Origin: an uncultured Lysobacteraceae bacterium
GTDB taxonomy: Bacteria > Pseudomonadota > Gammaproteobacteria > Xanthomonadales > Xanthomonadaceae
Direction of reading: 5' to 3'
Length of the DNA: 8,445 nucleotides
Assembly (NCBI GenBank): GCA_946886995.1
Contig: CAMPJU010000045.1
Location: forward strand, 1-8,445
Below the pieces are notes generated by a model. It searched no databases. It was not told the origin of the DNA and saw only the letters and a program-made list of their open reading frames with translations. The position numbers and the translations under genes were made by a program. Below are positions 1-6,919 of the stretch, in pieces (position 1 is the first letter of the stretch; each line of letters starts with the position of its first letter).

Positions 1-16
1 CGCATGGCGTTCTCCC
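1..16 (-). promoter_or_regulatory. Ribosome binding site and start codon of a further downstream gene (cut by window edge)
   Basis: On the minus strand a strong Shine-Dalgarno match, GGGAGAA (16..10), is followed four bases later by ATG (5..3). This lies 35 bases beyond the stop codon of the transglutaminase gene, on the same strand. It looks like the start of the next gene of the moxR-DUF58-transglutaminase operon. Only the start codon and two further bases are inside the window, so nothing can be said about the product. Confidence 0.45.
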
Positions 17-40
17 GGGGCAGTCGAAGGTGTTGCGTGG

Positions 41-1978
41 TCAGGGGCGGTGCGCAAGCAGTTCGCGGGCGAGCGCGCGGGCGACGCGCGCGTCGGCCTG
101 TCCCGGAGCGTAGCGCCACCGGGCAAAACGCCGGCTGAGCGCGACGAGTCCGGGCGCGCCGTCCGGCCGTGCTTCGGCAACGCGCGCCGCCCACGCCAAC
201 GCCGGTTCGTCGGGCCCGCGCGCCAGGCCGATGCGCGCATAGCGCCGTCCCAGCCGATGCCAGGCGCGCAGCACCACGTCGCTTTCGCGCTCGCGGCGTG
301 CCACCAGCCAGGCGGTCAGGCCCAGGGCCAGGCCGGCGATGGCCGCGAACAGCAACGCCAGCCGCGACGGCGTCGCCTCGATGCCCAGGGGCTGCAGCAT
401 CGCCCGCTGGCGGGCCGCGTCGAAGCCGAGCACGAAGTCGTTCCATCCGCGCCGCAACCAGTCGGCGACGTCCAGTGCCGCGCCCAGCTCGCCGAACGCC
501 GCGCCGGGCGAACGGTCGGCGAGGGTGTCGTAGATGCGTTCTGGCGCGACCGCGGCGGTCGGGTCGACGCGCGTCCATCCCGGTCCGTCGAGCCAGACTT
601 CGGCCCACGCATGCGCGTCGGACCGGCGCACCAGCCAGTATCCGCCGATCGGGTTGCGGTACCCGCCCGCGTAGCCGGTCACGACGCGTGCGGGAATGCC
701 TGCGGCACGCATCAGCACCACGAACGACGAACTGAAGTGTTCGCAGTAGCCCGCCTGCACGTCGAACAGGAATTCGTCGACCGCGTGACGGCCCGGCAGT
801 GGCGTCTCCAGCGTGTAGGCGAAGTCGCTGCGGACCCAGTCCAGCGCACGACGCACGATCGCGGCGTCGTCGTCGCCCGCTTCCCGGCGCCATTCGGCCG
901 CCAGCGCATGCGTGCGTGGATTGAAGCCTTCCGGCAGGCGCAACGCGGCGCGGCGCAGCGTGATCTTGAGGTCGGGCGCATAGGCGACGGGAGGCGCGGA
1001 CCGCATGCGCCATCGCGTCAGCGACGCAAGCGGGCGGCGCACGAAAAGCCCATGGTCGAGCGACATCCGCGCACCGTCGGGCGCCGCCAGCGGCAGGTCG
1101 AGCGCGACGAGCTGGCGTCGCTCTGTCGGTTCCAGCGCGATCTCGTAATCCCAGGTGGGCGGGCCGGACCGCACCTCGTCCGGCGGCAGGTTGCGCATCC
1201 ACTCCGGCTGGGTCCACGTACGCCCGTCGAAGTTCCACAGCACCGGGCCGCGCCAGTACATCTCCCGGGTCGCCGGCGCCGCTCCGAAGAACCTGGCGCG
1301 CAACGCGGGACTGTCGTCGGTCATCAGGTCCAGCCACTGGCCTGGCGACATCTCGTCCGACAGCCCGGGCCTTGCCAGCGCGCGCTCGGGCACGCCCCAC
1401 AAGGGCGCGGCAAGCCGCGGAAACAGCCAGAAGGCCGCCAATGCGAACGGAAGCCCCAGCGCGATCATCCGGGCGATGCCCGCCAGCCGCCGCGCCGGCC
1501 CCCGGTGGCGTAGGTCGCTCGATGCCAGTTCCGCGAGCCGCTGGATCGCCGCCAGCGCAAGCACTGTCGCGGCGACCCCCAGGACCAGCGACAACGGTCC
1601 CTGGTCGAGCAGGAACGTGGCGAAGGGCGCGAACAGGGCGAAGCCCACCAGGCTGCGCGCATCGCGGACGCCAAACGTCTCCGTCGGCTTCACCGCGAGC
1701 ATCGCCGCGAGCAGCGCGCATCCGGTGTCGCGCCCCAGCGAGAAGCGCATCGCCGCCAGCACCAGCGCGAGCAGCAGCAGCGCCAAGGCCAGGCGCGCGA
1801 GAGTGGGGAGTGGGCGCCGCCAGGAAAGCGCAGTGCCAGCGACGCCGGCGACGGCGATCGCGAACGCCAGCATCGCCGGAAGTTGCAACAGCAACGGCGC
1901 GACGCACGCCGCGGCGGCCGCCAGGCACCAGGCACGGGTGCGGGGATCGAGCGCGTCGCTGCGTGGCGTGGCCGTCAT
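41..1978 (-). CDS. TgpA-like membrane transglutaminase (DUF3488 + transglutaminase core), 645 aa
   Basis: Inner-membrane protein with a transglutaminase-like domain. The first ~190 residues hold about five or six hydrophobic helices (for example ~16-52, 60-78 and a cluster before ~190), as in the DUF3488 N-terminus of TgpA. A large soluble region follows, then one helix at ~538-560 and a cytoplasmic-type tail. The transglutaminase core carries the full triad: Cys412 in GYCEHFSSS, His456 in SDAHAWAEVW and Asp472 in RVDPTAAV. The family is thought to crosslink or cleave proteins on the periplasmic side; the substrate is unknown. I chose the ATG at 1978 because it gives an ATGA overlap with the stop of the upstream DUF58 gene. 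An in-frame start at 2032 would run into that gene. It is the third gene of the moxR-DUF58-transglutaminase operon, an association seen in many proteobacteria. The family call is firm; the biological role is not. Confidence 0.93.
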   Translation of the reverse strand: MTATPRSDALDPRTRAWCLAAAAACVAPLLLQLPAMLAFAIAVAGVAGTALSWRRPLPTLARLALALLLLALVLAAMRFSLGRDTGCALLAAMLAVKPTETFGVRDARSLVGFALFAPFATFLLDQGPLSLVLGVAATVLALAAIQRLAELASSDLRHRGPARRLAGIARMIALGLPFALAAFWLFPRLAAPLWGVPERALARPGLSDEMSPGQWLDLMTDDSPALRARFFGAAPATREMYWRGPVLWNFDGRTWTQPEWMRNLPPDEVRSGPPTWDYEIALEPTERRQLVALDLPLAAPDGARMSLDHGLFVRRPLASLTRWRMRSAPPVAYAPDLKITLRRAALRLPEGFNPRTHALAAEWRREAGDDDAAIVRRALDWVRSDFAYTLETPLPGRHAVDEFLFDVQAGYCEHFSSSFVVLMRAAGIPARVVTGYAGGYRNPIGGYWLVRRSDAHAWAEVWLDGPGWTRVDPTAAVAPERIYDTLADRSPGAAFGELGAALDVADWLRRGWNDFVLGFDAARQRAMLQPLGIEATPSRLALLFAAIAGLALGLTAWLVARRERESDVVLRAWHRLGRRYARIGLARGPDEPALAWAARVAEARPDGAPGLVALSRRFARWRYAPGQADARVARALARELLAHRP

Positions 1979-2952
1979 CCGGCGACGTCCGCGGCAACCG
2001 CGCCCGGCATCAGTGCCAGCGCCCGCAGGCATGCATGGCGATGCTCCGGGCCGCCGGCCGGTCCGAGCGGCGCCTGGCCCGGCAGCGACAGCCGGTAGCG
2101 CCGGCCTTCGCGCTCGGCGTCGTCGACCCAGCGCGCCAGGCGCCGGATGCGCGCTTCGTGCGGAACGCCCTGCAGCGCGATCCAGTCCAGTTCCAGCGTC
2201 TCACCCAGGGGCTGTTCGTATTCGCGGACCAGCAGCGTGTCGCGCCGGGCAGACGCTTTCCACGCGATCGTTCGCCTCGGATCGCCGCGCCGGTACGCGC
2301 GCAGGTGGTGCACGTCGTCCCCCGCCGGGCGCAGCTTCGCGCGGGCGGACTGGCCGGAGCCGGGCGGCAACGGTGGCGGGTCCGCTTCGGGCGCGGGGTA
2401 GACCAGCACCGGCGTCGCCGGCCATGCCCAGGCCCAGGCGCGGGCGAGCCCGAGTGGCCGCATCGTCGAGACTTCGATGCGCGGCAACGCCAGCCAGCCG
2501 CGCCGCGCGGTCGGCAACGCAAGCACGGCCTCGCCGGATCCGTCGTCATCGAGCGACAGCAGTGCGACCGTGCCGGCGCAGGCCACGCGCAATCCGCGGC
2601 GCGTGCGTCCCGGCTCGGCGCGCGCATGCACCCGCAGCGGCAACGCGGTGCCGGCGGGGACCGGCTCGCCGCCGACCGCGACCACCTCGAGCCCGCTCAG
2701 TTGCAGGTGCGCCAGCAACAGGCTGGTCAGCGCAGCGCCCGCCAGCAGCAGGGCCAGCAACAGGGCGGGGTTGTTGTTGTAGTTCAGCGCGCCCAGCGCC
2801 ATGGTCGCCAGCAACGCGCCGAAGAACAGCCCGAACCGCGTCGGCAGGATGTAGACCCGGCGCCGGTCGAAGCGCACCGGCAGGGTCTCGCGCGTACGCG
2901 GGCGGGCCAGGCCGGCGATCGTCTCGCGCAGGCGGCGGACGGGCGGCGGCAC
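1975..2952 (-). CDS. DUF58 domain-containing membrane protein, 325 aa
   Basis: Two adjacent hydrophobic helices near the N-terminus (~38-57 and ~61-82, separated by a short Asn-rich turn, NYNNNP) anchor the protein. A beta-rich soluble region follows, then the DUF58 signature at ~210-240: GDDVHHLRAYRRGD followed by TIAWKASAR and a VREYEQP stretch. DUF58 proteins are almost always encoded next to MoxR ATPases and are thought to be their partners, but their biochemical activity is not established. The start is GTG at 2952. Its G is the last base of the TAG stop of the MoxR gene (TAGTG), and no ATG occurs in frame before the first membrane helix. The stop overlaps the transglutaminase ATG (ATGA). 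Both overlaps imply translational coupling. The frame stays open upstream into the moxR region, but that is antisense-style GC noise rather than a longer protein. Confidence 0.92.
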   Translation of the reverse strand: MPPPVRRLRETIAGLARPRTRETLPVRFDRRRVYILPTRFGLFFGALLATMALGALNYNNNPALLLALLLAGAALTSLLLAHLQLSGLEVVAVGGEPVPAGTALPLRVHARAEPGRTRRGLRVACAGTVALLSLDDDGSGEAVLALPTARRGWLALPRIEVSTMRPLGLARAWAWAWPATPVLVYPAPEADPPPLPPGSGQSARAKLRPAGDDVHHLRAYRRGDPRRTIAWKASARRDTLLVREYEQPLGETLELDWIALQGVPHEARIRRLARWVDDAEREGRRYRLSLPGQAPLGPAGGPEHRHACLRALALMPGAVAADVAG

Positions 2953-3905
2953 TAGTCCACCGGGACCGCCTGCAGGATCGACCGCGCCAGCGACGCGTCG
3001 CCGCCGGCATCGGCCTCGGGCACCAGGCGATGCGCGGCGACCTGCGCGAACAGCGCCTGCACGTCCTCCGGCAGCACGTGGTCGCGCCCCAGCAGCAGCG
3101 CGTGCGCCCGCGCCGCGCGCAGCAGTGCGATGCCGGCGCGCGGCGACAACCCGACCCGCACGCCCGGGTGCCGGCGGCTGTGCGCCAGCAGCGCCTGCAC
3201 GTAATCGACCAGCGCGTCGCTGGCATGGATCGCCCCGACGGCTTTGCGCACCGCCAGCACGTCTTCGCCCGACAACAGCGGCGACGCCTGCGCGATCAGG
3301 TGCCGTCGGTCCGCGCCCGCCAGCAGTGCGCGCTCGGCTTCCTCGCCGGGATACCCGAGCGCCAGCCGCAGCAGGAACCGGTCCAGTTGCGAATCCGGCA
3401 GGGGATACGTGCCGGCCAGGTCCACCGGGTTCTGGGTAGCGATGGCGAAGAACGGTTCGGGCAGCGGATGGGTCACGCCGTCGACGGTGACCTGGTGTTC
3501 GGCCATCGCCTCCAGCAATGCGCTCTGCGTGCGTGGCGGCGCGCGGTTGATCTCGTCGGCCAGCAGCACGTTGGTGAACACCGGGCCGGGGTGGAACTCG
3601 AAGCGTCGCGCCTGCGCATCGAACACCGACACGCCGACGATGTCGGACGGCAGCAGGTCGGAGGTGAACTGCACGCGCTGGAAGCCCAGCCCGAGCGTCG
3701 CGGCCATGGCGTGCGCAAGGGTCGTCTTGCCCAGCCCCGGCAGGTCCTCGATCAGCAGGTGTCCGTCCGACAGCAGTGCGACGAACGCGAGCCGCACTTC
3801 CGTCGCCTTGCCGAGCACCAGCCCGTTGACCTGCGCTTGCGCGGCGTTCACCGCATCGCGCAGGGCATCGGATAGCATCGCCCCTGGTTTCGTGCTGACG
3901 GACAT
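2952..3905 (-). CDS. MoxR-family AAA+ ATPase, 317 aa
   Basis: AAA+ ATPase of the MoxR group, which acts as a chaperone-like assembly or activation factor for partner proteins. The expected motifs are present: Walker A EDLPGLGKT (53-61), Walker B LLADEINRAPPRTQ with Asp117-Glu118, sensor 1 ATQNP with Asn159, the LPDSQLDRF segment with Arg176, and the sensor 2 region LSPRAG at 253-258. The length is normal for the family. The ATG at 3905 is preceded by GAGG (3915..3912) with 6 bases of spacing, which decides this start over the longer open frame upstream. It is the first gene of the operon, and its TAG stop shares one base with the GTG start of DUF58. By family precedent it would act on the DUF58 and transglutaminase products, in cell-envelope or stress functions; that is inference. 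It is transcribed divergently from the glycosyltransferase. Confidence 0.95.
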   Translation of the reverse strand: MSVSTKPGAMLSDALRDAVNAAQAQVNGLVLGKATEVRLAFVALLSDGHLLIEDLPGLGKTTLAHAMAATLGLGFQRVQFTSDLLPSDIVGVSVFDAQARRFEFHPGPVFTNVLLADEINRAPPRTQSALLEAMAEHQVTVDGVTHPLPEPFFAIATQNPVDLAGTYPLPDSQLDRFLLRLALGYPGEEAERALLAGADRRHLIAQASPLLSGEDVLAVRKAVGAIHASDALVDYVQALLAHSRRHPGVRVGLSPRAGIALLRAARAHALLLGRDHVLPEDVQALFAQVAAHRLVPEADAGGDASLARSILQAVPVD

Positions 3906-3953
3906 CGACTGCCTCGCGTGGGTGGCCGGTCGGATCGAGCTTACGGTCGTGCG

Positions 3954-3959
3954 AGTGTA
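3954..3959 (-). promoter_or_regulatory. Possible -10 element for the moxR operon
   Basis: In the 72-base divergent gap between moxR and the glycosyltransferase, the minus strand reads GCTACACT, giving TACACT (3959..3954) as a -10 candidate. Transcription would start near 3947 and leave a leader of roughly 40 bases that contains the moxR Shine-Dalgarno. No good -35 is visible at 16-18 bases; TTGCGC lies 20 bases away, which is too long. No convincing promoter is seen for the plus-strand gene in this gap. Confidence 0.25.
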
Positions 3960-3977
3960 GCGGGGGTCGCGGAACGG

Positions 3978-4439
3978 ATGCGCAACGAGATCGACGTACG
4001 ACCGATGGCAGCGGCGCTGCCGCCGGCGACACCGCCGCCCGCACGAGACTCGCTGTCCGCCTGGTTCATCGGCGCATGGATCGTCGTCTGCGCGCTGAAG
4101 CTGCTGATCGCGGCGCGACTGCCCCTGTTCGTCGACGAGGCGTTCTACTGGCAGGAAGGTCGGCACCTGGCGGCTGCGTACTCGGACCTGCCGGGCCTGA
4201 CCGCCTGGCTCGCGCGGCTGGGAACCACATTGGGCGGCAACCACGAACTCGCGTTGCGGCTGCCGGTCCTCGCGGTGGCGGCCGGCGTGCCGTGGCTGGT
4301 CGTGCGCATCGCCGCGCGCGAGTTCGACGTCCGCACCGGCTGGCTCGCGGGGCTCGCGGCGCTTGTCCTGCCGCTGGCCGGGACGCTCGGCCTGCTCGCG
4401 TTGCCCGACGCGACCATGGCGCTGGCCACCCTGCTGTGA
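3978..4439 (+). CDS. PMT/ArnT-like membrane glycosyltransferase, N-terminal fragment ended by an in-frame TGA (153 aa)
   Basis: N-terminal part of a polyprenyl-phosphate-dependent glycosyltransferase of the GT39/GT83 type (PMT_2-like). After a Pro/Ala-rich tail comes a first helix (~28-46). The family's hallmark acidic pair in the first periplasmic loop follows, FVDEAFYW with Asp53-Glu54, which is expected to bind metal and sugar donor. Further hydrophobic helices lie at ~92-107 and from ~118. The frame then meets TGA (4437-4439) directly after LPDATMALATLL, inside what should be one continuous helix. The same frame resumes at once with ATG. The fragment has the catalytic loop but lacks most of the membrane domain, so alone it should be inactive. 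I took the ATG at 3978, which has GGA five bases upstream. ATG 4005 and GTG 3918 are alternatives. It would read as one 634-residue protein if the TGA were a sense codon. Confidence 0.75.
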   Translation: MRNEIDVRPMAAALPPATPPPARDSLSAWFIGAWIVVCALKLLIAARLPLFVDEAFYWQEGRHLAAAYSDLPGLTAWLARLGTTLGGNHELALRLPVLAVAAGVPWLVVRIAAREFDVRTGWLAGLAALVLPLAGTLGLLALPDATMALATLL

Positions 4440-4442
4440 ATG
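4437..4442 (+). other. In-frame stop-start junction TGAATG splitting the glycosyltransferase
   Basis: TGA at 4437-4439 is immediately followed by ATG at 4440-4442, with the reading frame unchanged on both sides. A single change of TGA to TGG (Trp) would restore an uninterrupted gene. No purine-rich Shine-Dalgarno precedes the ATG (the upstream bases are CTGGCCACCCTGCTG). Translation of the second half could therefore come only from reinitiation by the terminating ribosome or from readthrough. The sequence cannot tell a real nonsense mutation from a sequencing error. Confidence 0.8.
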
Positions 4443-5882
4443 GACGCGGGCGCGCGGCTGCTGCGCAACGTCGATGCGGGCGCCGCGCTGGAACTCGCCG
4501 CGGGGCTCGCCATCGGTGCGCTGAGCCACTATCGCTTCATCGCCGTGATCGGCGTCGGGTTGCTGGCATTGCTGTTGCTCCCGGAAGGCCGGCGTGCATT
4601 GCGCGACATCCGCACCTGGATCGCGATCGCGTTCGGCGCCGCGGCGTGGACCCCGCTGCTGTTCTGGAACCTCGACAACGCCGAGGCCGGGCTGCGCTTC
4701 CAGCTGGTCGAGCGCCACCCGTGGGCGTTCCACGCCGAAGGCCTGTGGTTCCTGCTGCTGCAGGCGCTACTGGTCACCCCGCTGCTGTTCGCCGCGCTGC
4801 TCGCGGCCGCCTGGCGCGGGCGCGGCGCGACCGACGTGGCGGCGCGCTACTTCGCCTGGCTCGGCGGGCTGGTCGTGGCCGGCTTCTTCGTCCTGGGTTT
4901 CTTCGCCGACGTCGAGCGCGTGAGTTTCCACTGGCCATTGCCCGGCTACCTGGCGCTGCTGCCCGTGTTGCCCGCACTCCTTGCCCGCTGGCCCCGCTGG
5001 CTGCGGGTCGCGACCTGGGCCACCGCCGTGCTCGGCCTGGTGCTGACGCTGGGGTACTACGCGGCGGTGTCCCACGCCGACACCCGCGCGCGCGCGGCGG
5101 GCAGCAAGTGGTACCCGGCCAATTTCGCGGGCTGGGATGCCCTGGCCGACGCCGTGCGCACCCGGCTGGCGTCGATGCCGGCCGGCACGCGGGTGGTCGC
5201 GGACAACTTCAAGGTCGGCGCGGAACTCGGCTTCGCGCTCGGTGATGCCGACATCCCCGTGCTCGACCACCCGCTCAACCGCAAGCATGGCCGCGCACCG
5301 CAGTTGCGCCTCTGGAACCTGGCGACGCCCGGCATCGATGCGTGGGGCGGTGCACCGGTGCTGCTGGTGGTCGGTGCCTCGGAGCTGCCTTACAAGGAGC
5401 TGCTGCGTCATTACCACTCGCTGTGCGAGCGTGTCGGGCCGCTTCCCGCGCCGGAGGTCGTCGCCGTCGACCACGGTCGCCAGCGCTTCCTGCTGTTCCC
5501 GCTGCCGGGCGAGCGCGCACCGGGACCCTGCACCTTGCCTGCGATGGCCTGGGTGGACGCGCCCGTGTCCGGCGCCACGGTCGGGCGGACGTTCGATGTG
5601 CACGGCTGGGCGTTCCGGGACGGCGTCGGGCTCGAGCGGGTCGAGGTGACGCTCGACGGGCGGGTCGTCGCCGAAGCCGACTACGGGCAGGAGAATCCCG
5701 GGGTGGCGCGCTACTGGCGGATCTCGACGGACCCGAACCATCCCCGCGTGGGCTGGTCGGCGACCGTCAGCCTCGACCCCTCGGTGCGCGATGGCGCCCA
5801 TTGGCTAGGCCTGCGCCTGCATGGCGCCGATGGCAGCGTCGAGGCATGGCCGGAGCAACCGGTCACCATCGATTCCAGGTAG
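4440..5882 (+). CDS. PMT/ArnT-like membrane glycosyltransferase, C-terminal fragment with Ig-like domain (480 aa)
   Basis: This is the same reading frame as the preceding N-terminal fragment, open for 480 codons after the internal TGA. It continues the multi-spanning membrane domain with repeated hydrophobic helices over about residues 15-230. It includes the family-typical segment SFHWPLPGYLALLPVLPAL, then a soluble periplasmic-type region. The last ~110 residues, from about 366, form a separate beta-rich domain. It starts MAWVDAPVSGATVGRTFDVHGWAF and contains VEVTLDGRVVAEADYG, resembling bacterial Ig-like domains appended to some glycosyltransferases. There are no further stops or frameshifts, so any inactivation is recent or the call is a sequencing error. 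On its own this piece lacks the Asp-Glu catalytic loop. The true start may be 3978 rather than 4440. The gene ends 24 bases from the convergent Maf gene. The sugar and acceptor cannot be told from sequence. Confidence 0.8.
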   Translation: MDAGARLLRNVDAGAALELAAGLAIGALSHYRFIAVIGVGLLALLLLPEGRRALRDIRTWIAIAFGAAAWTPLLFWNLDNAEAGLRFQLVERHPWAFHAEGLWFLLLQALLVTPLLFAALLAAAWRGRGATDVAARYFAWLGGLVVAGFFVLGFFADVERVSFHWPLPGYLALLPVLPALLARWPRWLRVATWATAVLGLVLTLGYYAAVSHADTRARAAGSKWYPANFAGWDALADAVRTRLASMPAGTRVVADNFKVGAELGFALGDADIPVLDHPLNRKHGRAPQLRLWNLATPGIDAWGGAPVLLVVGASELPYKELLRHYHSLCERVGPLPAPEVVAVDHGRQRFLLFPLPGERAPGPCTLPAMAWVDAPVSGATVGRTFDVHGWAFRDGVGLERVEVTLDGRVVAEADYGQENPGVARYWRISTDPNHPRVGWSATVSLDPSVRDGAHWLGLRLHGADGSVEAWPEQPVTIDSR

Positions 5883-5906
5883 CCAGCGCGACGCGCGCCA
5901 ACGGCT

Positions 5907-6503
5907 TCAGGGCACCAGGAACCCGGCCCTGCGCAACAGGCGGGCCGTGGCGATCAGCGGCAGGCCGACCAGCGCAGTGGGATCCTCGCTGATTATCGAT
6001 TCGAACAGCGCGATGCCCAGGCCCTCGCACTTGAAGCTTCCGGCGCAGTCCCAGGGCTGTTCGGCATCGACGTAGCGGGCGATCTCGGTGTCCTGCAGCG
6101 ACCGGAAGCGGACCCGGGTCCGGTCGGTCGCCGACCAGGTGGCCTCCCCGGCGCGGGCCAGGCAGATCGCCGTGTGGAAGACGACGTCGCGCCCGGACAT
6201 CGACTGGAGCTGGTCGATCGCCGCGGCACGTCCCCCGGCCTTGCCCAGTGGCCTGCCATCCAGTTCGGCGACCTGGTCCGAGCCGATCACCCATGCATCG
6301 GGGGACACGGCCGCCACCGCGGTGGCCTTCGCGATGGCCAGGCGGTTGGCCAGGTCGGCCGGGGTCTCGTCCGGCGCCGGGGCCTCGTCGACCTCCGGCC
6401 GGGCCACCTCGAACGCCAGGCGCAGGCGTGCCAGCAGCTCGCGCCGATAAGGGGAGGTGGACGCCAGCACCAGGCGTGGCGCGGGGGTGGCCCGGGCCTC
6501 CAT
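5907..6503 (-). CDS. yceF: Maf-family nucleotide pyrophosphatase, YceF type (m7GTP pyrophosphatase), 198 aa
   Basis: House-cleaning nucleoside triphosphate pyrophosphatase that hydrolyses a modified NTP to NMP and diphosphate in the cytoplasm. The visible motifs follow E. coli YceF closely: LVLASTSPYRRELL (11-24), the PEVDE segment (36-40), GSDQV with the catalytic-type Asp76, GK at 87-88, and CAGSFKCEG (153-161) with TALVGLPL near the C-terminus. The CAGSFK-type segment and the overall sequence place it with YceF, reported to prefer 7-methyl-GTP, rather than with YhdE/Maf (dTTP/UTP). Substrate preference is therefore inferred from subfamily. The ATG at 6503 follows the TGA of the upstream 133-aa gene with no gap (TGAATG), which implies coupled translation. 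It is convergent with the glycosyltransferase. As in E. coli, it lies near and divergent from yceD. Confidence 0.95.
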   Translation of the reverse strand: MEARATPAPRLVLASTSPYRRELLARLRLAFEVARPEVDEAPAPDETPADLANRLAIAKATAVAAVSPDAWVIGSDQVAELDGRPLGKAGGRAAAIDQLQSMSGRDVVFHTAICLARAGEATWSATDRTRVRFRSLQDTEIARYVDAEQPWDCAGSFKCEGLGIALFESIISEDPTALVGLPLIATARLLRRAGFLVP

Positions 6504-6905
6504 TCAGGCTTGCGGCGCGCGGGCGCGCTCGATCCGGGCCAGCTGGTGGTCGATCCGCTGCCGGGCGGCGTCGATGGAATCGCGCACCGATCGCAGTTCG
6601 GAGACGCTGGCATTGACGCCGTGCTCCTGGAGCCAGAGCCGCTGGCGGAGCATTTCGCGCATCGCCGCGCCCACCGGATCGGCCTGGTCGTCGCCCGCGA
6701 CGGCCTCGATCTCCGCCCGCGCGGCGCGCAATCGCGCCTCCAGCGCATCGGCGGCGTCCAGCACCTCGCTCACGGCGCGCTGGTGGCGGCCGCCGAAGCG
6801 GCGACCCGCCACGACGGCCAGGGCAGTCACGACGAGGACCGCGAGGAGGATGAGGAGGGCGGTTTGCAAGGGCAGGGGCCGGGTTTCCACGGGCAGGGCC
6901 GGCAT
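6504..6905 (-). CDS. Unrecognised small membrane protein with helical (coiled-coil-like) tail, 133 aa
   Basis: I do not recognise a family. One strongly hydrophobic helix (~13-34, TALLILLAVLVVTALAVVAG) is followed by basic residues (RRFGGRH), then about 95 residues of charged, Ala/Leu/Arg/Glu-rich sequence that should be continuous helix and probably coiled coil (ALEARLRAARAEIEAVAG, later RDSIDAARQRIDHQLARIER). With positive charges after the helix, the tail is predicted to be cytoplasmic. There are no cysteines and no enzymatic motifs. It is weakly reminiscent in layout of ZapG/YhcB but shares no visible motif with it. The ATG at 6905 has no clear Shine-Dalgarno. The TGA stop abuts the ATG of the Maf gene (TGAATG), so the two are likely co-translated. 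Coding reality is supported by the exact junction with maf, by codon third-position GC and by the coherent helix pattern. Confidence 0.8.
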   Translation of the reverse strand: MPALPVETRPLPLQTALLILLAVLVVTALAVVAGRRFGGRHQRAVSEVLDAADALEARLRAARAEIEAVAGDDQADPVGAAMREMLRQRLWLQEHGVNASVSELRSVRDSIDAARQRIDHQLARIERARAPQA

Positions 6906-6919
6906 GGCCGGTCGAGCGC

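Noticed and set aside
50..1513. A 487-codon plus-strand open frame opposite the transglutaminase
   Set aside because: Arg/Gln/Pro/His-rich composition without motifs. The minus strand here has an intact transglutaminase with its catalytic triad.
1155..3875. A 906-codon open frame on the plus strand opposite the transglutaminase, DUF58 and moxR genes
   Set aside because: Its translation is a low-complexity Arg/Ala/Pro/Ser-rich mix with no domain, and it lies antisense to three well-supported genes. Long antisense frames are expected at this GC content.
3918..3977. GTG at 3918 as the glycosyltransferase start
   Set aside because: It would add a 20-residue polar stretch unlike the family, and it runs through the divergent promoter region. 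ATG 3978 is preferred, though 4005 cannot be excluded.
4437..4490. TGA as a selenocysteine codon
   Set aside because: This enzyme family has no known selenoproteins. The short stem possible just downstream (GCGC around GGCTGCT) lacks a typical bacterial SECIS loop, and the next codon being ATG fits a simple mutation better.
3906..4733. Upstream extension of the moxR frame on the minus strand (up to 593 codons)
   Set aside because: The extension is Gln/Arg-rich and antisense to the glycosyltransferase. The Shine-Dalgarno and family N-terminus place the start at 3905.
4076..5245. A 389-codon alternate frame within the glycosyltransferase on the plus strand
   Set aside because: Arg/Gly/Ala-rich shadow of the real frame, which carries the membrane helices and the family motifs.
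5886..5898. GC hairpin (GCGCG-ACG-CGCGC) between the convergent glycosyltransferase and maf as a terminator
   Set aside because: Only five base pairs with a three-base loop and no T-run on either strand; likely a chance structure in GC-rich DNA.
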